Below are positions 42,188-50,810 of a stretch of DNA of 64,000 nucleotides, in pieces (positions within the stretch are counted from its first letter, which is position 1; every line of letters starts with the position of its first letter). Made by a program: the position numbers and the translations under genes. This DNA is from Candidatus Zhuqueibacterota bacterium (GTDB lineage Bacteria > Zhuqueibacterota > Zhuqueibacteria > Zhuqueibacterales > Zhuqueibacteraceae): contig JAKEEU010000218.1 of NCBI GenBank assembly GCA_022616415.1, positions 62,001 to 126,000 on the forward strand. The letters are read 5' to 3'. The notes under the pieces are model-generated. The model did not search any database. It saw nothing but the letters and a program-made list of their open reading frames with translations, and was not told where the DNA came from.

Positions 42188-44932
42188 ATGCCACCTGAAG
42201 CGGAAAACCTCTCCCGTGCCGTAGACATTCTTAAAGCCCTCGGAAAAGTTCATCTTGCCAAAGGCCAATATCGCGAAGCTGCTGAAAGATACGAGCAAAT
42301 CATTCGCATGGGCGTGCGGGAGCCGCAAGTCTATCAGCAATTTGCGGTGGCGCTTGCCGGCCAAAAGCTCTATACCCCCGACACCTGCAGAATCTACGAT
42401 TGGGCCCTGAACAAATTTCCCCACGACAAAAACCTGAGCCTGCACGTTGCCATAGCCGCCTTGCACAACGGCGCCGAAGATGAGTGCGCCCAACGTTATT
42501 ACGAAACGGCGCTGAAGTTTTACCCGCCTTTTGCCAAAGATATTTATCTGCGGCTGCATAAAATTTTTCACCGGCAGGCGAAGTTCGACGAGGCGTTTCA
42601 AGCGCTCAAACAGGCGCTGTATCTGGAAAAAAGTGACGACCCCGAGCTGGTCACCCGCCTGACGCACCTCGGCTGGCGCTACAATCGGCAGGAAGAGCTG
42701 ATCATGACGCTGCGCTTTTTGCTCGGCAACCACGAAGAGAACGAAACGATTCGCCGCGCGCTGGCGTTCAGCCTCGCGCATGCAATCATTCTTCACCGCC
42801 GGCAGGCGCGCGAAGAGAGCGATTTTCCCCTGCAAAATGAGAATGATTGGCCGCTGCTCCACGCTTCATTGCCGGCCCCGGAAGACCTCGACACGCTGGC
42901 CAAAGTGCGGGATTACTCCACACTGCAATTGGCGCTGCAATACGCCAACAAGCACGGCCAGGACTTTTTAGCGGCTTCGCCGGCGTCAACGCCAAATGGG
43001 CGCTTCCTCAAAACCGCCGGCCCCAAGGCGTTTGAATATCGCGCCTTGCTGGACGAGCAGCCTTTGGAAGAATTGTTGGCGAATGCTTCGGCGCCGCAAA
43101 AACAACCCCCTACGGCTCTTGCCGCCACCAAACCGGCAACCTCAAAGTTTGACTGGCAACGCGATTTTCTCGCGTGCTTATCCCAAATCCGCAAATCCGG
43201 CGAGGAATTGCAAGAGTTGGCATCTTCCGAAACGCCTGCCGTCGAGGCTGCGACCACATCCTCTCCAAACGAAAAGTCGAGGCCGAGCTTCGCCAAAGAG
43301 ATCAACGCGCTGATCGTGCTCACACCGGAAGCCCCACGGCCGAGCCAAAGTCCCGAAGCGAATGCTCGTCAGCCGGGGTCAAATTCGCCGACGCCACAAT
43401 TTATCGAGATCGTGGCGCAACAGTTTGCCGCGGCCGACCCGTCGATTTTGGTTTATGCGCTGAACGATGGGATCATGGCGTTTTCTACCGAACCCAAAAG
43501 GTTGGCCGCCACAACCATAACCTTGTTCAAAAAAGTCAGCCGCTACAACACCTCGTTGCCGGAGCAAAATCAAATCATGTTGCACGCCGCCTTGCACACG
43601 CGCGAGCCCTCGCCGGCGTCCGTCAAAAATTCCTCCCAGGAAAATTCGAACAAGCACGATCGCACTGGCCTGGAATTATTGTATTACACCTTGCATTTGC
43701 TGCAAGCGGAAAGCGGAGAGCGAACAAACGAAATCGTTCTACGTTCGGCGCTTCTCGCTCCACGCCTCCTCCCTGCTCCCCGGCGCCATCGCCTGCTGAT
43801 GACCCGGCGCACATTTGATTCGGTGTTGAGCGCCCCGACGGGCGTAGCCGGCCATTTTGCCGCCAAGTTTTGGGGGCCGGTGTATTGGGGCGCGCCCGGC
43901 TTACAAGAAGAAATCGGCGAATTGATCTGGTATAACCCGCTTGAATTTGCCAGCGAGAAAAGGCCGTATGCGCTCAGCCGTTTTCTCGTCGTTGAAAGAT
44001 TGCAGGCTTGGCAGGCTTACGGCACTTATCGTGGCCGCGACCGCTCGCTCGAGCGCCCGGTGGTGCTGAAAGTGCTGCATCCGGAAATTTACAGCCCCTG
44101 GCGCGAAAACAGCGCGCACTATGCAGAAACGGTCAATGCAATTCGGCGTCTTGGCCGCCTCGAGCATCCCGGTATGGCGTTGATTTATGACATGGGCGAG
44201 CAAGCCGAGCTTTTCTTCTTTGCGCGGGAATATATCGAAGGGGAAAACCTGGCGCAAACCCTCGACCACAATAAGCGCCTGCCGCCCGCGATCGCTTTGC
44301 GCTTGATCATCGCCGCCTGCCGCATCATAAAACATGCACATCGGTTTGGCGTTTATCACCACAATCTCAAGCCGAGCAACATTTGGCAGCTCACGCCAGT
44401 GACTGCTGCAACCGCTTCGCACGAACAAGGCTCGCAATTGGCTTTGGCCGATTTTCAAATCAGAAACGGCGACATCAAAATTTCGGATTTCTTCATTCCG
44501 GGCTTCAACGAGACCGCCGGAGCAAATTGGCATTATACCGCGCCGGAGCTGCTTTTTCAAAAAGCAACCGGCAATGGCAGCAACCCCGCCGCTCAGTCGC
44601 CGGCCGCAATTGACGTTTTTGCATTGGGGGTGATTCTCTACGAATGTCTGTGCGGCAGAAATCCTTTCGCGCAGATCAGCAGGCCCGCCTCGCTTTCGGC
44701 ATGGGAGGCCGTCCCCATCACCGCGCCATCAAAAATCGAAGACAACCCGGCAAGCACGGCGCTGCCGCCGATCGGCGACGAAATCGTTCTGCAAGCCATT
44801 CATCAAGCGCCGCAGCAGCGTTTCCAAACCGTCGCCGATCTGGAAGCCGCATTGCAGGAAGTGTTGAATCAATTGCCGGCTGAAACGCCGGCCGTCATGG
44901 ACGATCAGGCGAGTATGGCCGAAAAGACCTAG
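42188..44932 (+). CDS. TPR protein with C-terminal pseudokinase domain
   Basis: A 914-residue cytoplasmic protein. Residues 1-220 hold TPR-like helical repeats (LGKVHLAKGQYREAAERYEQI, QAKFDEAFQALKQALYLEKSD). A Pro/Ala-rich middle follows. Residues about 598-905 have the kinase fold: VVLKVLHP (K628), LEHPGMALIYDMGEQAELFFFAREYIEGENL, HHNLKPSNIW, IKISDFFIPGF, YTAPELL, DVFALGVILYECLCGRNPF. The catalytic Asp of HxD is N726, DFG is D767-F-F, and the glycine loop is missing (VVERLQAWQAYGTYRG). A lack of catalysis is therefore likely. The gene is last in the phosphorylation cluster; a scaffold role is inferred. Confidence 0.88.
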   Translation: MPPEAENLSRAVDILKALGKVHLAKGQYREAAERYEQIIRMGVREPQVYQQFAVALAGQKLYTPDTCRIYDWALNKFPHDKNLSLHVAIAALHNGAEDECAQRYYETALKFYPPFAKDIYLRLHKIFHRQAKFDEAFQALKQALYLEKSDDPELVTRLTHLGWRYNRQEELIMTLRFLLGNHEENETIRRALAFSLAHAIILHRRQAREESDFPLQNENDWPLLHASLPAPEDLDTLAKVRDYSTLQLALQYANKHGQDFLAASPASTPNGRFLKTAGPKAFEYRALLDEQPLEELLANASAPQKQPPTALAATKPATSKFDWQRDFLACLSQIRKSGEELQELASSETPAVEAATTSSPNEKSRPSFAKEINALIVLTPEAPRPSQSPEANARQPGSNSPTPQFIEIVAQQFAAADPSILVYALNDGIMAFSTEPKRLAATTITLFKKVSRYNTSLPEQNQIMLHAALHTREPSPASVKNSSQENSNKHDRTGLELLYYTLHLLQAESGERTNEIVLRSALLAPRLLPAPRRHRLLMTRRTFDSVLSAPTGVAGHFAAKFWGPVYWGAPGLQEEIGELIWYNPLEFASEKRPYALSRFLVVERLQAWQAYGTYRGRDRSLERPVVLKVLHPEIYSPWRENSAHYAETVNAIRRLGRLEHPGMALIYDMGEQAELFFFAREYIEGENLAQTLDHNKRLPPAIALRLIIAACRIIKHAHRFGVYHHNLKPSNIWQLTPVTAATASHEQGSQLALADFQIRNGDIKISDFFIPGFNETAGANWHYTAPELLFQKATGNGSNPAAQSPAAIDVFALGVILYECLCGRNPFAQISRPASLSAWEAVPITAPSKIEDNPASTALPPIGDEIVLQAIHQAPQQRFQTVADLEAALQEVLNQLPAETPAVMDDQASMAEKT

Positions 44933-45073
44933 TGGGGCCCACGACGGCGGCACAATTTGCTTCTTGCTGACACTGTTTCACAAGAGCAAATTGTATGAAA
45001 AAACTTTTAACACTTCTCAGCGTGAGATGTCTTTCTATTTGTAAACCGGCCGGTCAAATATAAGGAGCCCATC

Positions 45074-46237
45074 ATGCCCAAAACCTACAAGCATCTCGCC
45101 ACCAAGCTCGTCCACGCTGGCGAGCCGGAGCCGCGCATCAACGGCGCGGTCGCCATGCCGATTTTTCAATCCGCCATGTTTGAATATGCCGGCGAGACAA
45201 GCTATCACGATCTCAAGTACATTCGCTTGAACAACACGCCGAATCACCTCGCACTGCACCAAAAGTTGGCGGCGTTGGAAAATGCCGAAGCCGCGCTCGT
45301 GGCGGCCAGCGGCATGGCGGCGATTTCCACCGCGTTGCTCACGGTGCTCTCCGCCGGCGACCATTTGCTCGTGCAAGATTGCCTCTACGGCGGCACGCAT
45401 GATTTCATCACCAAAGATTTTGCAGCGTTCGGCATCGCGTATGATTTTATCAACGCCGACGATCCGGATTCCTGGAAAAATAAGCTGCGCCGGAATACCA
45501 AAGCGCTTTATGTGGAAACGATGACCAACCCGCTGCTGCAAGTCGCCGATCTCAACGCCGCGGCGCAATTTGCCCAAGCGAATGGCTTGGTTTCACTCAT
45601 CGACAACACGTTTGCGAGTCCGGTCAATTTTCGTCCGGCGGAGTGGGGCTTCGATCTCTCGCTGCACAGTTGCACCAAATATCTCAACGGCCATTCCGAT
45701 CTCGTCGCCGGCGCCGTTATCGGTCGCGCGGATTTGATTCAAAAAATTACTTACAAATTGAATCATCTCGGCGGCTCGCTCGATCCGCACGCCTGCTTTC
45801 TTCTGCATCGCGGCATGAAAACGCTCTCGGTGCGCATGAAACACCAAAACGAAAGCGCGCTCAAAATTGCCCGCTTTTTAGAGCAACATCCGGCCATCGC
45901 CAAAGTCAACTACCCCGGCCTCGAAAGCCATTCGCGCCATCAACGCGCCAAGGAGTTATTCGACGGCTGCAGCGGCATGTTGAGCTTCGAGATGAAAGGC
46001 GGCCTCGAGGCGGCACAACGCTTTATGAAGAGCACGACGCTGCCGGTCATCGCGCCGAGCCTCGGCGGCATCGAAACGCTGCTCACTCGACCGGCCACTA
46101 CCTCCCACTCCGGCATGTCGCCCGAGGATCGGCGGAAAACTGGCATCACAGATGGCTTGATCCGCATGTCTGTGGGCATCGAAGCCACCGAAGATATTAT
46201 TGAAGATTTCGAACACGCGTTGAAAAAACTGGGGTGA
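45074..46237 (+). CDS. Cys/Met metabolism PLP-dependent enzyme (cystathionine gamma-lyase/synthase type)
   Basis: A 387-residue PLP enzyme with AAGGAG before ATG 45074. TKLVHAGEPEPRINGAVAMPIFQSAMF is the family opening; LAALENAEAALVAASGMAAISTALLTVL, VETMTNPLLQVADL, LIDNTFASPVNFRPAEWGFDLSLHSCTKYLNGHSDLVAGAV (PLP lysine K202) and LGGIETLLTRPATTSHSGMSPEDR follow. Could be cystathionine gamma-lyase, gamma-synthase or methionine gamma-lyase; sequence alone does not separate these. It follows the pseudokinase gene by 141 nt and probably has its own promoter. Confidence 0.92.
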   Translation: MPKTYKHLATKLVHAGEPEPRINGAVAMPIFQSAMFEYAGETSYHDLKYIRLNNTPNHLALHQKLAALENAEAALVAASGMAAISTALLTVLSAGDHLLVQDCLYGGTHDFITKDFAAFGIAYDFINADDPDSWKNKLRRNTKALYVETMTNPLLQVADLNAAAQFAQANGLVSLIDNTFASPVNFRPAEWGFDLSLHSCTKYLNGHSDLVAGAVIGRADLIQKITYKLNHLGGSLDPHACFLLHRGMKTLSVRMKHQNESALKIARFLEQHPAIAKVNYPGLESHSRHQRAKELFDGCSGMLSFEMKGGLEAAQRFMKSTTLPVIAPSLGGIETLLTRPATTSHSGMSPEDRRKTGITDGLIRMSVGIEATEDIIEDFEHALKKLG

Positions 46238-46305
46238 TGGATTGATGGAGTATTGGAGTGTTGCGGGTTGAGTGCTTGTATTAATCCAATGCTCCAAAAC
46301 TCCAT
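46238..46305. repeat. Intergenic inverted repeat, TTGGA/TCCAA family
   Basis: ATTGATGGAGTATTGGAGTG is mirrored by CCAATGCTCCAAAACTCCAT. Same word family as 9244-9407 and 58291-58400, in a shorter form. Confidence 0.75.
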
Positions 46306-46415
46306 ATTTTCCGGAAATGGGCGGAAAACTTCTTGACTGCAATGTGGCAAATATCTATATTATTTTTTGTATCACGTCATGTCCAATCAATACAAACAAT
46401 AAGGAGATTTGCTTT

Positions 46416-46724
46416 ATGCTGGAGTTTCTTCAAAAAAATACGATAACAGTTGCTGAACTTCAAGCCAAAGCGGACAAAATCATTACAAAAACGAAACGCT
46501 CCGGTCAACCATTCTTGATTATCCAAAATGGCAAGCCGACGGCTTTGCTTTTGGATGTAAAAGCCTTTTTTGAGGAGCTGGCCGTCGAAAATCTTGCTCG
46601 CCAAATTGCGCTTGGAGAAGCAGACATCGCTGCTGGAAGAGTGCAGGATTTAGACGAAGTCTTGCAGGAGATACATAATGATCGCAAGCTATCGCGTTCG
46701 CGTCGCAAGGCTCGCAAAGGCTGA
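46416..46724 (+). CDS. Phd/YefM-family antitoxin
   Basis: A 102-residue protein with AAGGAG 9 nt before ATG 46416. TITVAELQAKADKIITKTKRSGQPFLIIQNGKPTALLLDVKAFFE is the Phd/YefM pattern (DNA-binding N-terminus and dimer strands), and the C-terminal acidic/basic helix would wrap the toxin. It overlaps the toxin gene by 47 nt, hence translational coupling. It binds its own promoter in this family. The promoter may lie in the AT-rich stretch 46325-46400 (TATCTATATTATTTT). Confidence 0.9.
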   Translation: MLEFLQKNTITVAELQAKADKIITKTKRSGQPFLIIQNGKPTALLLDVKAFFEELAVENLARQIALGEADIAAGRVQDLDEVLQEIHNDRKLSRSRRKARKG

Positions 46725-46998
46725 TCTCAGAGGGATATTGGATTACATTGCGGCGGATCGCCCGGCAGCAGCAGACAGGCTAGAACGCCGCGTTGCTGAA
46801 CGATTGAAATCGCTGCGGCACAATCCGGAGCGTTTTCCGAAAATTCGTGAAAATTTTCATACCAAACTTGTTTACCGGCACATATTGGTAAATTCCTACC
46901 GCATCATCTTTCGTATTTTCGGCACCGAAGTCCTGGTCGTTCGCATCATCCATCAAGCTCGGCGCTTTACCTTCGACATGCTATTTGGCCTTGATTAA
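46678..46998 (+). CDS. RelE/ParE-family toxin
   Basis: A 106-residue basic protein: ASYRVRVARLAKADLRGILDYIAADRPAAADRLERRVAERLKSL, then HNPERFPKIREN and YRHILVNSYRIIFRIFGTEVLVVRIIHQARRF, the ParE/RelE-type fold with the R..Y.I.Y pattern. The family either cuts mRNA at the ribosome or inhibits gyrase; the residue pattern (R/YRIIFRI, HQAR) is closer to ParE. It is coupled to the Phd-type antitoxin upstream. Confidence 0.9.
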   Translation: MIASYRVRVARLAKADLRGILDYIAADRPAAADRLERRVAERLKSLRHNPERFPKIRENFHTKLVYRHILVNSYRIIFRIFGTEVLVVRIIHQARRFTFDMLFGLD

Positions 46999-47076
46999 CT
47001 CATCCGGACGACTGCGTCCGTAGGATTCGGCAAATCCGAATACCACCAGCTTTTTAAGAACAAGGAAAAAATCAGC

Positions 47077-47661
47077 ATGATTGGACCACTCGACCCGATT
47101 GCCAGGTTTGCGAAAATTTTTGAGCAGGCTAAAAAAGTCGTTACCCCCGAACCGGCCGCGGTGACGCTCGCCACCGCCAGCGCTGACGGCAAACCCTCGG
47201 CGCGCGTCGTGCTGTTGAAGGGATTTGACGAGCGCGGTTTCGTGTTTTACACCAACTTGGAGAGCCAAAAAGGAAAAGAGTTGAAAGCAAATCCACATGC
47301 CGCCTTATGCTTCTACTTCCCCCCGCTCTACCAGCAGGTGCGCGTCGAGGGCCGCGTTGAGCAGGTCTCCGACGCCGAAGCCGATGCCTACTTCGCCATC
47401 CGTCCGCGCGGCTCACAAATCGGCGCGTGGGCTTCCAAGCAGAGCGCGCCGCTGGCAAGCCGCGAGCAGCTTGAAGCGGATTTCAAAACAGTTGAAGAAA
47501 AATTTGCCGGCCGCCAAGTGCCGCGCCCGCCGTTTTGGTCGGGCTTTCGGATAATTCCGGAGCGAATTGAGTTTTGGGAGTCGCGCGAGAACCGGCTGCA
47601 CGACCGCACGGTTTATTCGCGCAAAAAAGGCGGGTGGGTGGTGGAAAAACTTTATCCGTAA
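47077..47661 (+). CDS. pdxH: Pyridoxamine 5'-phosphate oxidase
   Basis: A 194-residue FMN enzyme. AVTLATASADGKPSARVVLLKGFDERGFVFYTNLESQKGKEL is the FMN- and substrate-binding opening; QVRVEGRVEQVSDAEADAYFAIRPRGSQIGAWASKQSAPLASREQLE and PPFWSGFRIIPERIEFWESRENRLHDR are the diagnostic PdxH blocks with the C-terminal dimer region. It makes pyridoxal 5'-phosphate, the cofactor of several enzymes in this window (18951, 45074). The length is slightly below E. coli PdxH (218). The ribosome site is AAGGAAAAA, weak. Confidence 0.95.
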   Translation: MIGPLDPIARFAKIFEQAKKVVTPEPAAVTLATASADGKPSARVVLLKGFDERGFVFYTNLESQKGKELKANPHAALCFYFPPLYQQVRVEGRVEQVSDAEADAYFAIRPRGSQIGAWASKQSAPLASREQLEADFKTVEEKFAGRQVPRPPFWSGFRIIPERIEFWESRENRLHDRTVYSRKKGGWVVEKLYP

Positions 47662-47725
47662 GATGAAACCAAAACTCGGAGATAATGGAACGATACAGGG
47701 GAAAACAGGTTTTTAAAAAAGCATT

Positions 47726-47814
47726 CCGAACGGATAAATTAAAACCAGTGGATAAAACATCCGTTGGTCTTAATTTATCCGTTGGGGCAAAGGTCTTTTA
47801 TTAATTTATCCGTT
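47726..47814. repeat. Intergenic repeat, AACGGATAAATTAA family
   Basis: CCGAACGGATAAATTAAAAC (47726-47745) has its inverse at 47765-47786 (TTAATTTATCCGTTGG), and a third copy, TTAATTTATCCGTT, is at 47801-47814. The third copy overlaps the end of rnhA. Related CCAACGGAT words occur at 28045-28053 and 28064-28072. Confidence 0.8.
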
Positions 47815-48283
47815 CTTTGGCGCTTTGCTTCGCCAGTTTCGTTTGTTCCACCGCCAATTCGTCCACCCGCTCATTATAACGATCGCCGGCGTGGCCTTTG
47901 ACTTTTGCCCACGTCACTCGATGAATTTGCAAGAGCCGGTCAAGCTCCTGCCAAAGCTCGAGATTCAACACCGGCTCGTATTTCACCCGGTTGCCTTTTT
48001 TCGTGGCGCGCTGCCAGCCGTTGCGCTTCCATTTATCCATCCAACCTTCTTTGAAACATTGCACGATATAAGCGCTGTCGGAAAAAATCGTCGCCTCGCA
48101 CGGACGTTTGAGCGCGCGCAAGGCTTCAATTGCCGCCGTTAGTTCCATGCGGTTGTTGGTGGTTTGCGGATCATAGCCGCAGATTTCTTTTTCGTTATCT
48201 CCGAAAATTAGAATCGCCGCCCAGCCGCCAGGCCCGGGATTGCCGGAGCAGGCGCCGTCGGTGTAAATCGTCACTTTGTCCAT
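47801..48283 (-). CDS. rnhA: Ribonuclease HI
   Basis: A 160-residue RNase H. The catalytic residues are visible: D9 (YTDGACSGNPGPGGW), E47 (NRMELTAAIEAL), D69 (IFSDSAYIVQC) and D141 in NERVDELA; KGHAGDRYNE carries the flexible-loop His. It removes RNA from RNA-DNA hybrids. The last four codons and the stop (ERIN-stop) fall inside a copy of the repeat AACGGATAAATTAA, so the C-terminus was set by repeat insertion. It is convergent with pdxH. Confidence 0.95.
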   Translation of the reverse strand: MDKVTIYTDGACSGNPGPGGWAAILIFGDNEKEICGYDPQTTNNRMELTAAIEALRALKRPCEATIFSDSAYIVQCFKEGWMDKWKRNGWQRATKKGNRVKYEPVLNLELWQELDRLLQIHRVTWAKVKGHAGDRYNERVDELAVEQTKLAKQSAKERIN

Positions 48284-48309
48284 AAGCTACGCCCATTCGG
48301 TTATTCCTT

Positions 48310-48403
48310 AATTTTGCACTTTAAAAGTCCAACCCCGATTTTCCTTTGTCTTATTGGCCGAAATCCCGCGAGGCTGGACCAACGATGGTGCAAAATCGGG
48401 GTT
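48310..48403. repeat. Intergenic inverted repeat upstream of rnhA
   Basis: AACCCCGATTTT at 48331-48342 pairs with AAAATCGGGGTT at 48392-48403; ATTTTGCAC (48311-48319) and GTGCAAAAT (48389-48397) pair as well, so the arms share bases and give alternative folds. In the 326-nt gap 48284-48609 nothing else is recognisable. Confidence 0.6.
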
Positions 48404-48609
48404 ATTGTCGCGCCATTACCGTGAGATTTGCTGATTAATTTAACATAAAAAATCATGATTCCAAATTGTTTATTTCACTATTTCGCGTCGTTGCGCCATT
48501 GCCATTTTCTCGGAAAATTGATCTTGATTTTCTGCCACATTTGCGTTACTTTGCATACATGACTAATCAAAGGTTTAACAGTTAAACCCTTCTGACAAGG
48601 AGGAAAGCC

Positions 48610-50061
48610 ATGGCCGTGCGCAATGTTCAAAACTATATCGACGGGCGATTCGTATCGTCTTCGTCACCAAAGCAACTGGACGTTCACAATCCGGCAACCG
48701 GCGATGTGATTGGCCGCGTTCCTCTCTCGACCGCAGCGGAAGTGGATGCCGCCGTGCAAGCGGCAAAACGCGCTTTCGACGGCTGGCGCCGCACCCCGCC
48801 GGTCAAGCGCGCGCAGCATTTGTACAAATTCAAATTCCTGCTCGAAGAGCATTTCGAAGAACTGGCGAAAAGCATCACCGCCGAGCACGGCAAAACCGTC
48901 GACGAGTCGCGCGGCAGCTTGCGCCGCGCCATCGAGTGCGTCGAAGTCGCCATCGGCATTCCGACTTTGATGAAGGGTGAAGCGCTGGAAGATGCCGGCC
49001 CGAGCATCGACGTGATGGCCATGCGCCGTCCGCTCGGTGTGTTCGCTGCGATCACGCCGTTCAACTTTCCAATCATGGTACCGCTGTGGTTTTTGCCCTT
49101 TGCCGTTGCGACCGGCAATACGTTTGTGCTCAAGCCTTCGGAGCAAGTGCCGATGAGCATGCAGCGTGTATTTGAATTGCTCGAGCAATGCGCGTTTCCT
49201 CCCGGCGTGATCAACATGGTCAATGGGCAAAAAGAAGCGGTGGATGCGATTTTGAGCCATCCAGATATCAAAGGCGTTTCGTTCGTCGGCTCGTCGCCGG
49301 TGGCGAAATATATTTATGAAACCGGCGCGCAAAACGGCAAGCGCGTGCAAGCGCTCGGCGGCGCCAAGAATTTTCTGGTGATCATGCCCGATGCCGATAT
49401 GGAAAAGTCCGTCGCGGCGGCGGTGGAATCCTGCTTTGGCTGCGCCGGCGAGCGCTGTCTGGCGGGCAGCGTCATTCTGGCCGTGGGCCAAGCGCACGAG
49501 ATGCTGCGCGAGCGTGTGGTGGAAGCGGCAAAAAAGATTCGCGTCGGCGACGGCCTCGATCCAGCGGTGACGATGGGGCCGGTGATCTCCGCGAAACACA
49601 AAGAGCGCGTGCTCAGTTACATTCAAAAGGGCATCGACGAAGGCGCGAAACTTTTGTTGGATGGACGTGAAATCGGGAAAAAAGAAAATGGCTATTTTGT
49701 CGGGCCGACGGTGTTCGCGGATGTCGATCCGTCGATGGTCATCGCCCGCGAAGAAATCTTCGGCCCGGTGATTTGCATCAGCAAAGTTGACTCGCTCGAG
49801 GAAGCCATGCGCATCATCGAGGGCCATCCGCTCGGCAACACGACTTCGATCTTCACCTCTAGCGGCAAGGCGGCGCGCGATTTTCAGTACAACGTCGCCG
49901 TGAGCATGGTCGGCATCAACGTCGGCGTACCGGCGCCAATGGCGTACTTCGGCTTCGGCGGCACCCGCGGCTCGTTCTTCGGCGACACCAAGGCGCACGG
50001 GCAGGAGAGCTTGAATTTTTATACGGACAAACGGGTGATTATCAACCGGTGGTTTAGTTGA
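48610..50061 (+). CDS. mmsA: CoA-acylating methylmalonate-semialdehyde dehydrogenase
   Basis: A 483-residue aldehyde dehydrogenase with AAGGAGG site. NYIDGRFVSSSSPKQLDVHNPATGDVIGRVP, RRPLGVFAAITPFNFPIMVPLWFLPFA, SFVGSSPVAKYIYETGAQNGKRVQALGGAKNFLVIMPDAD and CFGCAGERCLAGSVI (nucleophile Cys) match the CoA-acylating methylmalonate-semialdehyde dehydrogenases, which turn methylmalonate or malonate semialdehyde into propionyl- or acetyl-CoA in valine and inositol breakdown. The C-terminal GGTRGSFFGDTKAHGQESLNFYTDKRV is typical. It complements the beta-oxidation genes in a fatty- and amino-acid-degrading lifestyle. Confidence 0.94.
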   Translation: MAVRNVQNYIDGRFVSSSSPKQLDVHNPATGDVIGRVPLSTAAEVDAAVQAAKRAFDGWRRTPPVKRAQHLYKFKFLLEEHFEELAKSITAEHGKTVDESRGSLRRAIECVEVAIGIPTLMKGEALEDAGPSIDVMAMRRPLGVFAAITPFNFPIMVPLWFLPFAVATGNTFVLKPSEQVPMSMQRVFELLEQCAFPPGVINMVNGQKEAVDAILSHPDIKGVSFVGSSPVAKYIYETGAQNGKRVQALGGAKNFLVIMPDADMEKSVAAAVESCFGCAGERCLAGSVILAVGQAHEMLRERVVEAAKKIRVGDGLDPAVTMGPVISAKHKERVLSYIQKGIDEGAKLLLDGREIGKKENGYFVGPTVFADVDPSMVIAREEIFGPVICISKVDSLEEAMRIIEGHPLGNTTSIFTSSGKAARDFQYNVAVSMVGINVGVPAPMAYFGFGGTRGSFFGDTKAHGQESLNFYTDKRVIINRWFS

Positions 50062-50075
50062 TAGGCAAAAAACAA

Positions 50076-50303
50076 ATGGCAAAGAGCAAACGGAAAAAAA
50101 TCAGCCAGAAACAACTCGCACTTGCTGCGGCGCAAAAACGTGTTCGCCAAATCGAGCGGTGGCATAAAATTTTGGCGCCGAAGCTTCCGCATATTGATCC
50201 ACATGATCTGGATCTGATCATTGCGGGAATGCTCAAGACCCGGAAAGAGAGAACGCAAATTTTGTTTTTGAAAAAACGGGAGGATGGTCGTTATGTCTTT
50301 TGA
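50076..50303 (+). CDS. Small protein, partner of nucleotidyltransferase
   Basis: A 75-residue basic protein (MAKSKRKKISQKQLALAAAQKRVRQI...). A TTG at 50058 is also open upstream but ATG 50076 is more likely. DPHDLDLIIAGMLKTRKER suggests a helical end. No family is recognised. Its stop overlaps the start of the nucleotidyltransferase gene (50293), so the pair is translationally coupled, as in many toxin-antitoxin systems. Role unknown; a regulator or antitoxin is plausible. Confidence 0.6.
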   Translation: MAKSKRKKISQKQLALAAAQKRVRQIERWHKILAPKLPHIDPHDLDLIIAGMLKTRKERTQILFLKKREDGRYVF

Positions 50304-50781
50304 TGATGGCTTTCTGGCCGAGCTCGCTGAAGCGCTAGCTAAAGCCGGACTTCAGGTCGTTATTATCGGAAATTCCGCCGCTCTTCTTCATCGCATTCCG
50401 GTATCGACGCAAGACGTTGATTTGTTCGTACGAGACCATCCCTTGCTTCAAAAAAAGCTGGAAAAATTTGCCGCAGATTTTGGCGTGATTCTAACTCGAC
50501 CTTATGAGCCCTCATCAAAGATGATCAGAGCCTCTGGCCGTGAAATAGACATCGATTTTGTCTTTGGCCTTTCGAGTCGAAAAAGCTTTGAATCGATTCG
50601 TTCCCGCGCTGAGAAAGTCCGTCTTGGTCGGCGCATGGTTTGGGTGGCGTCATTGGAAGATATTATTGCCGCCAAAGAAGCGGCTGGTCGGCCAAAAGAC
50701 AAAGCGGCTTTACCGATTCTAAAGGAAGCATTGCAAGTCCATAAAGCCGCAGCAAAGGAAAAAAGAAAGAACAAACAGTAA
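50293..50781 (+). CDS. Nucleotidyltransferase-like protein (AbiEii/DUF6036-type)
   Basis: A 162-residue protein. VVIIGNSAALLHRIPVSTQDVDLFVRD holds the GxSAALxH..-(S/T)xDxD pattern of minimal nucleotidyltransferases (DVD metal site), and SGREIDIDFVFGL gives the third Asp. The C-terminal VASLEDIIAAKEAAGRPKDKAALPIL is the K-D motif of this group. GGGAGG at 50278-50283 fits ATG 50293 (9 nt); ATG 50284 is too close. The family includes toxins that modify tRNA or proteins as well as resistance-type enzymes. Linked to the small protein upstream. Confidence 0.8.
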   Translation: MSFDDGFLAELAEALAKAGLQVVIIGNSAALLHRIPVSTQDVDLFVRDHPLLQKKLEKFAADFGVILTRPYEPSSKMIRASGREIDIDFVFGLSSRKSFESIRSRAEKVRLGRRMVWVASLEDIIAAKEAAGRPKDKAALPILKEALQVHKAAAKEKRKNKQ

Positions 50782-50810
50782 GCCATACAACTCGAACCGG
50801 AGGGAAAACC

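Noticed and set aside
48664-50082. 472-codon minus-strand frame
   Set aside because: It lies fully opposite mmsA, and its Arg/His-rich translation is typical of a complement of a high-GC-third-position gene.
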